A stretch of DNA of 15,938 nt from Thermoflexales bacterium (GTDB lineage: Bacteria > Chloroflexota > Anaerolineae > Fen-1058), in the NCBI GenBank assembly GCA_016931085.1, contig JAFGFO010000289.1, positions 1-15,938 of the forward strand. Direction: 5' to 3'. Within the stretch, counting starts at the first letter, position 1; each line of letters opens with the position of its first letter. The translations under genes were made by a program, and so were the position numbers. Under the pieces are notes generated by a model. That model saw only the letters and a list, made by a program, of their open reading frames with translations. It made no database searches and was not told the origin of the DNA. Below, in pieces: positions 15,604-15,938 of this stretch.

Positions 15604-15938
15604 TCATACTGTCGGATGAAGGACTTGTTCTGCCAATCGCTGCGTCTCGGCGCCAATCTGGGCCAGGTTAGCGTCGCTGTAGTGCACTTCCCCATAGTGC
15701 GCATCCACATCAAGCGTGCCCACTCATCCCACGCGCCCTCGCCCTTGAAAAGTCAGATCTATCGGTACACGCCACACCCACTTGTCGTCAGATAGGCGCA
15801 CCAACTCGGGGGTATTGACCAGCAGTAAATTGCTGACATTCTCCAGCATCAGCACATTCACCTTCTGCCGGGCTACCAACGCCGAAATAGGAACTTTCGG
15901 CGTCGAAATGGTATGGCGCAACTGATCTTCCAACCAAG
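15604..15938 (-). pseudogene. Small unrecognised protein, 5' end outside window, interrupted by in-frame TGA
   Basis: The frame enters from the right edge (WLEDQLRHTISTPKVPISAL, then VARQKVNVLMLENVSNLLL) and reaches KWVWRVPIDLTFQGRGRVG before a TGA at 15724-15726. It then continues in the same frame with VGTLDVDAHYGEVHYSDANL and AQIGAETQRLAEQVLHPTV to a TGA at 15604-15606. The sequence after the stop is as protein-like as that before it: a beta strand with TLDVDAHYGEV, then a helix. The TGA therefore most likely breaks one gene of more than 110 codons. The family is not recognised by name; the tail resembles small proteins with a '...GRVG-x-VGTLDVD...GEV' close. Confidence 0.5.

Noticed and set aside
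15556..15713. RHS frame extended upstream to 15713 as its true N-terminus
   Set aside because: This part lacks YD features and overlaps, in another frame, the better supported tail (VGTLDVDAHYGEV) of the small gene at 15604-15938.
15724..15726. TGA considered as a selenocysteine codon
   Set aside because: No selenoprotein family was recognised, no convincing SECIS-like stem was seen after the TGA, and the neighbourhood is full of broken genes.

Overview
The window is GC-rich and looks like a chromosomal stretch of a Chloroflexota bacterium (Anaerolineae/Caldilineae-like). This is an inference from three things: a large secreted PKD-repeat protein carrying a 'YLPFVVK' motif ahead of its C-terminal domain, cyclase-type AAA/TPR regulators, and an unusual density of short dispersed palindromes. 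No tRNA, rRNA, CRISPR array or transposase gene was found.

Layout. Bases 2-2203 (+) hold the 3' part of a large cyclase/AAA-type signalling protein with TPR repeats and a C-terminal beta-sandwich domain. It runs convergently into a minus-strand block that is transcribed in the order enolase (6676-7977), DegV-type lipid-binding protein (5746-6588), pyruvate kinase (4226-5647), MgtC/DUF4010 membrane protein (2963-4222) and DUF3109 cysteine-rich protein (2178-2825). This places the last two enzymes of lower glycolysis together. The enolase leader holds a remnant of a DRTGG-domain gene behind a good sigma70-type promoter (8310-8338, minus). A divergent single gene, ssnA (8625-9998, +), encodes an amidohydrolase. 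It meets a 1401-residue secreted PKD/P-domain protein (10028-14233, minus) tail to tail across a hairpin. From 14234 to the right edge lies a gene graveyard: inverted repeats, a 48-codon HExxH metallopeptidase fragment, a decayed RHS/YD-repeat fragment, and a small gene interrupted by an in-frame TGA.

Two structural themes stand out. First, almost every intergenic gap carries a different palindromic or inverted-repeat element, and related palindromes also sit inside coding sequences without breaking the frame. The clearest case is an 18-bp palindrome that encodes the same peptide, PLRNG, in two unrelated proteins (423-440 and 14071-14088). A second palindrome family with a shared 11-nt loop lies both upstream of pyruvate kinase and inside the RHS fragment. 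Second, the PKD protein has two copies of a proprotein-convertase P-domain, each exactly 146 residues, nested inside a PKD fold at the same point. A third PKD copy has only five residues there, so it shows the uninterrupted state.
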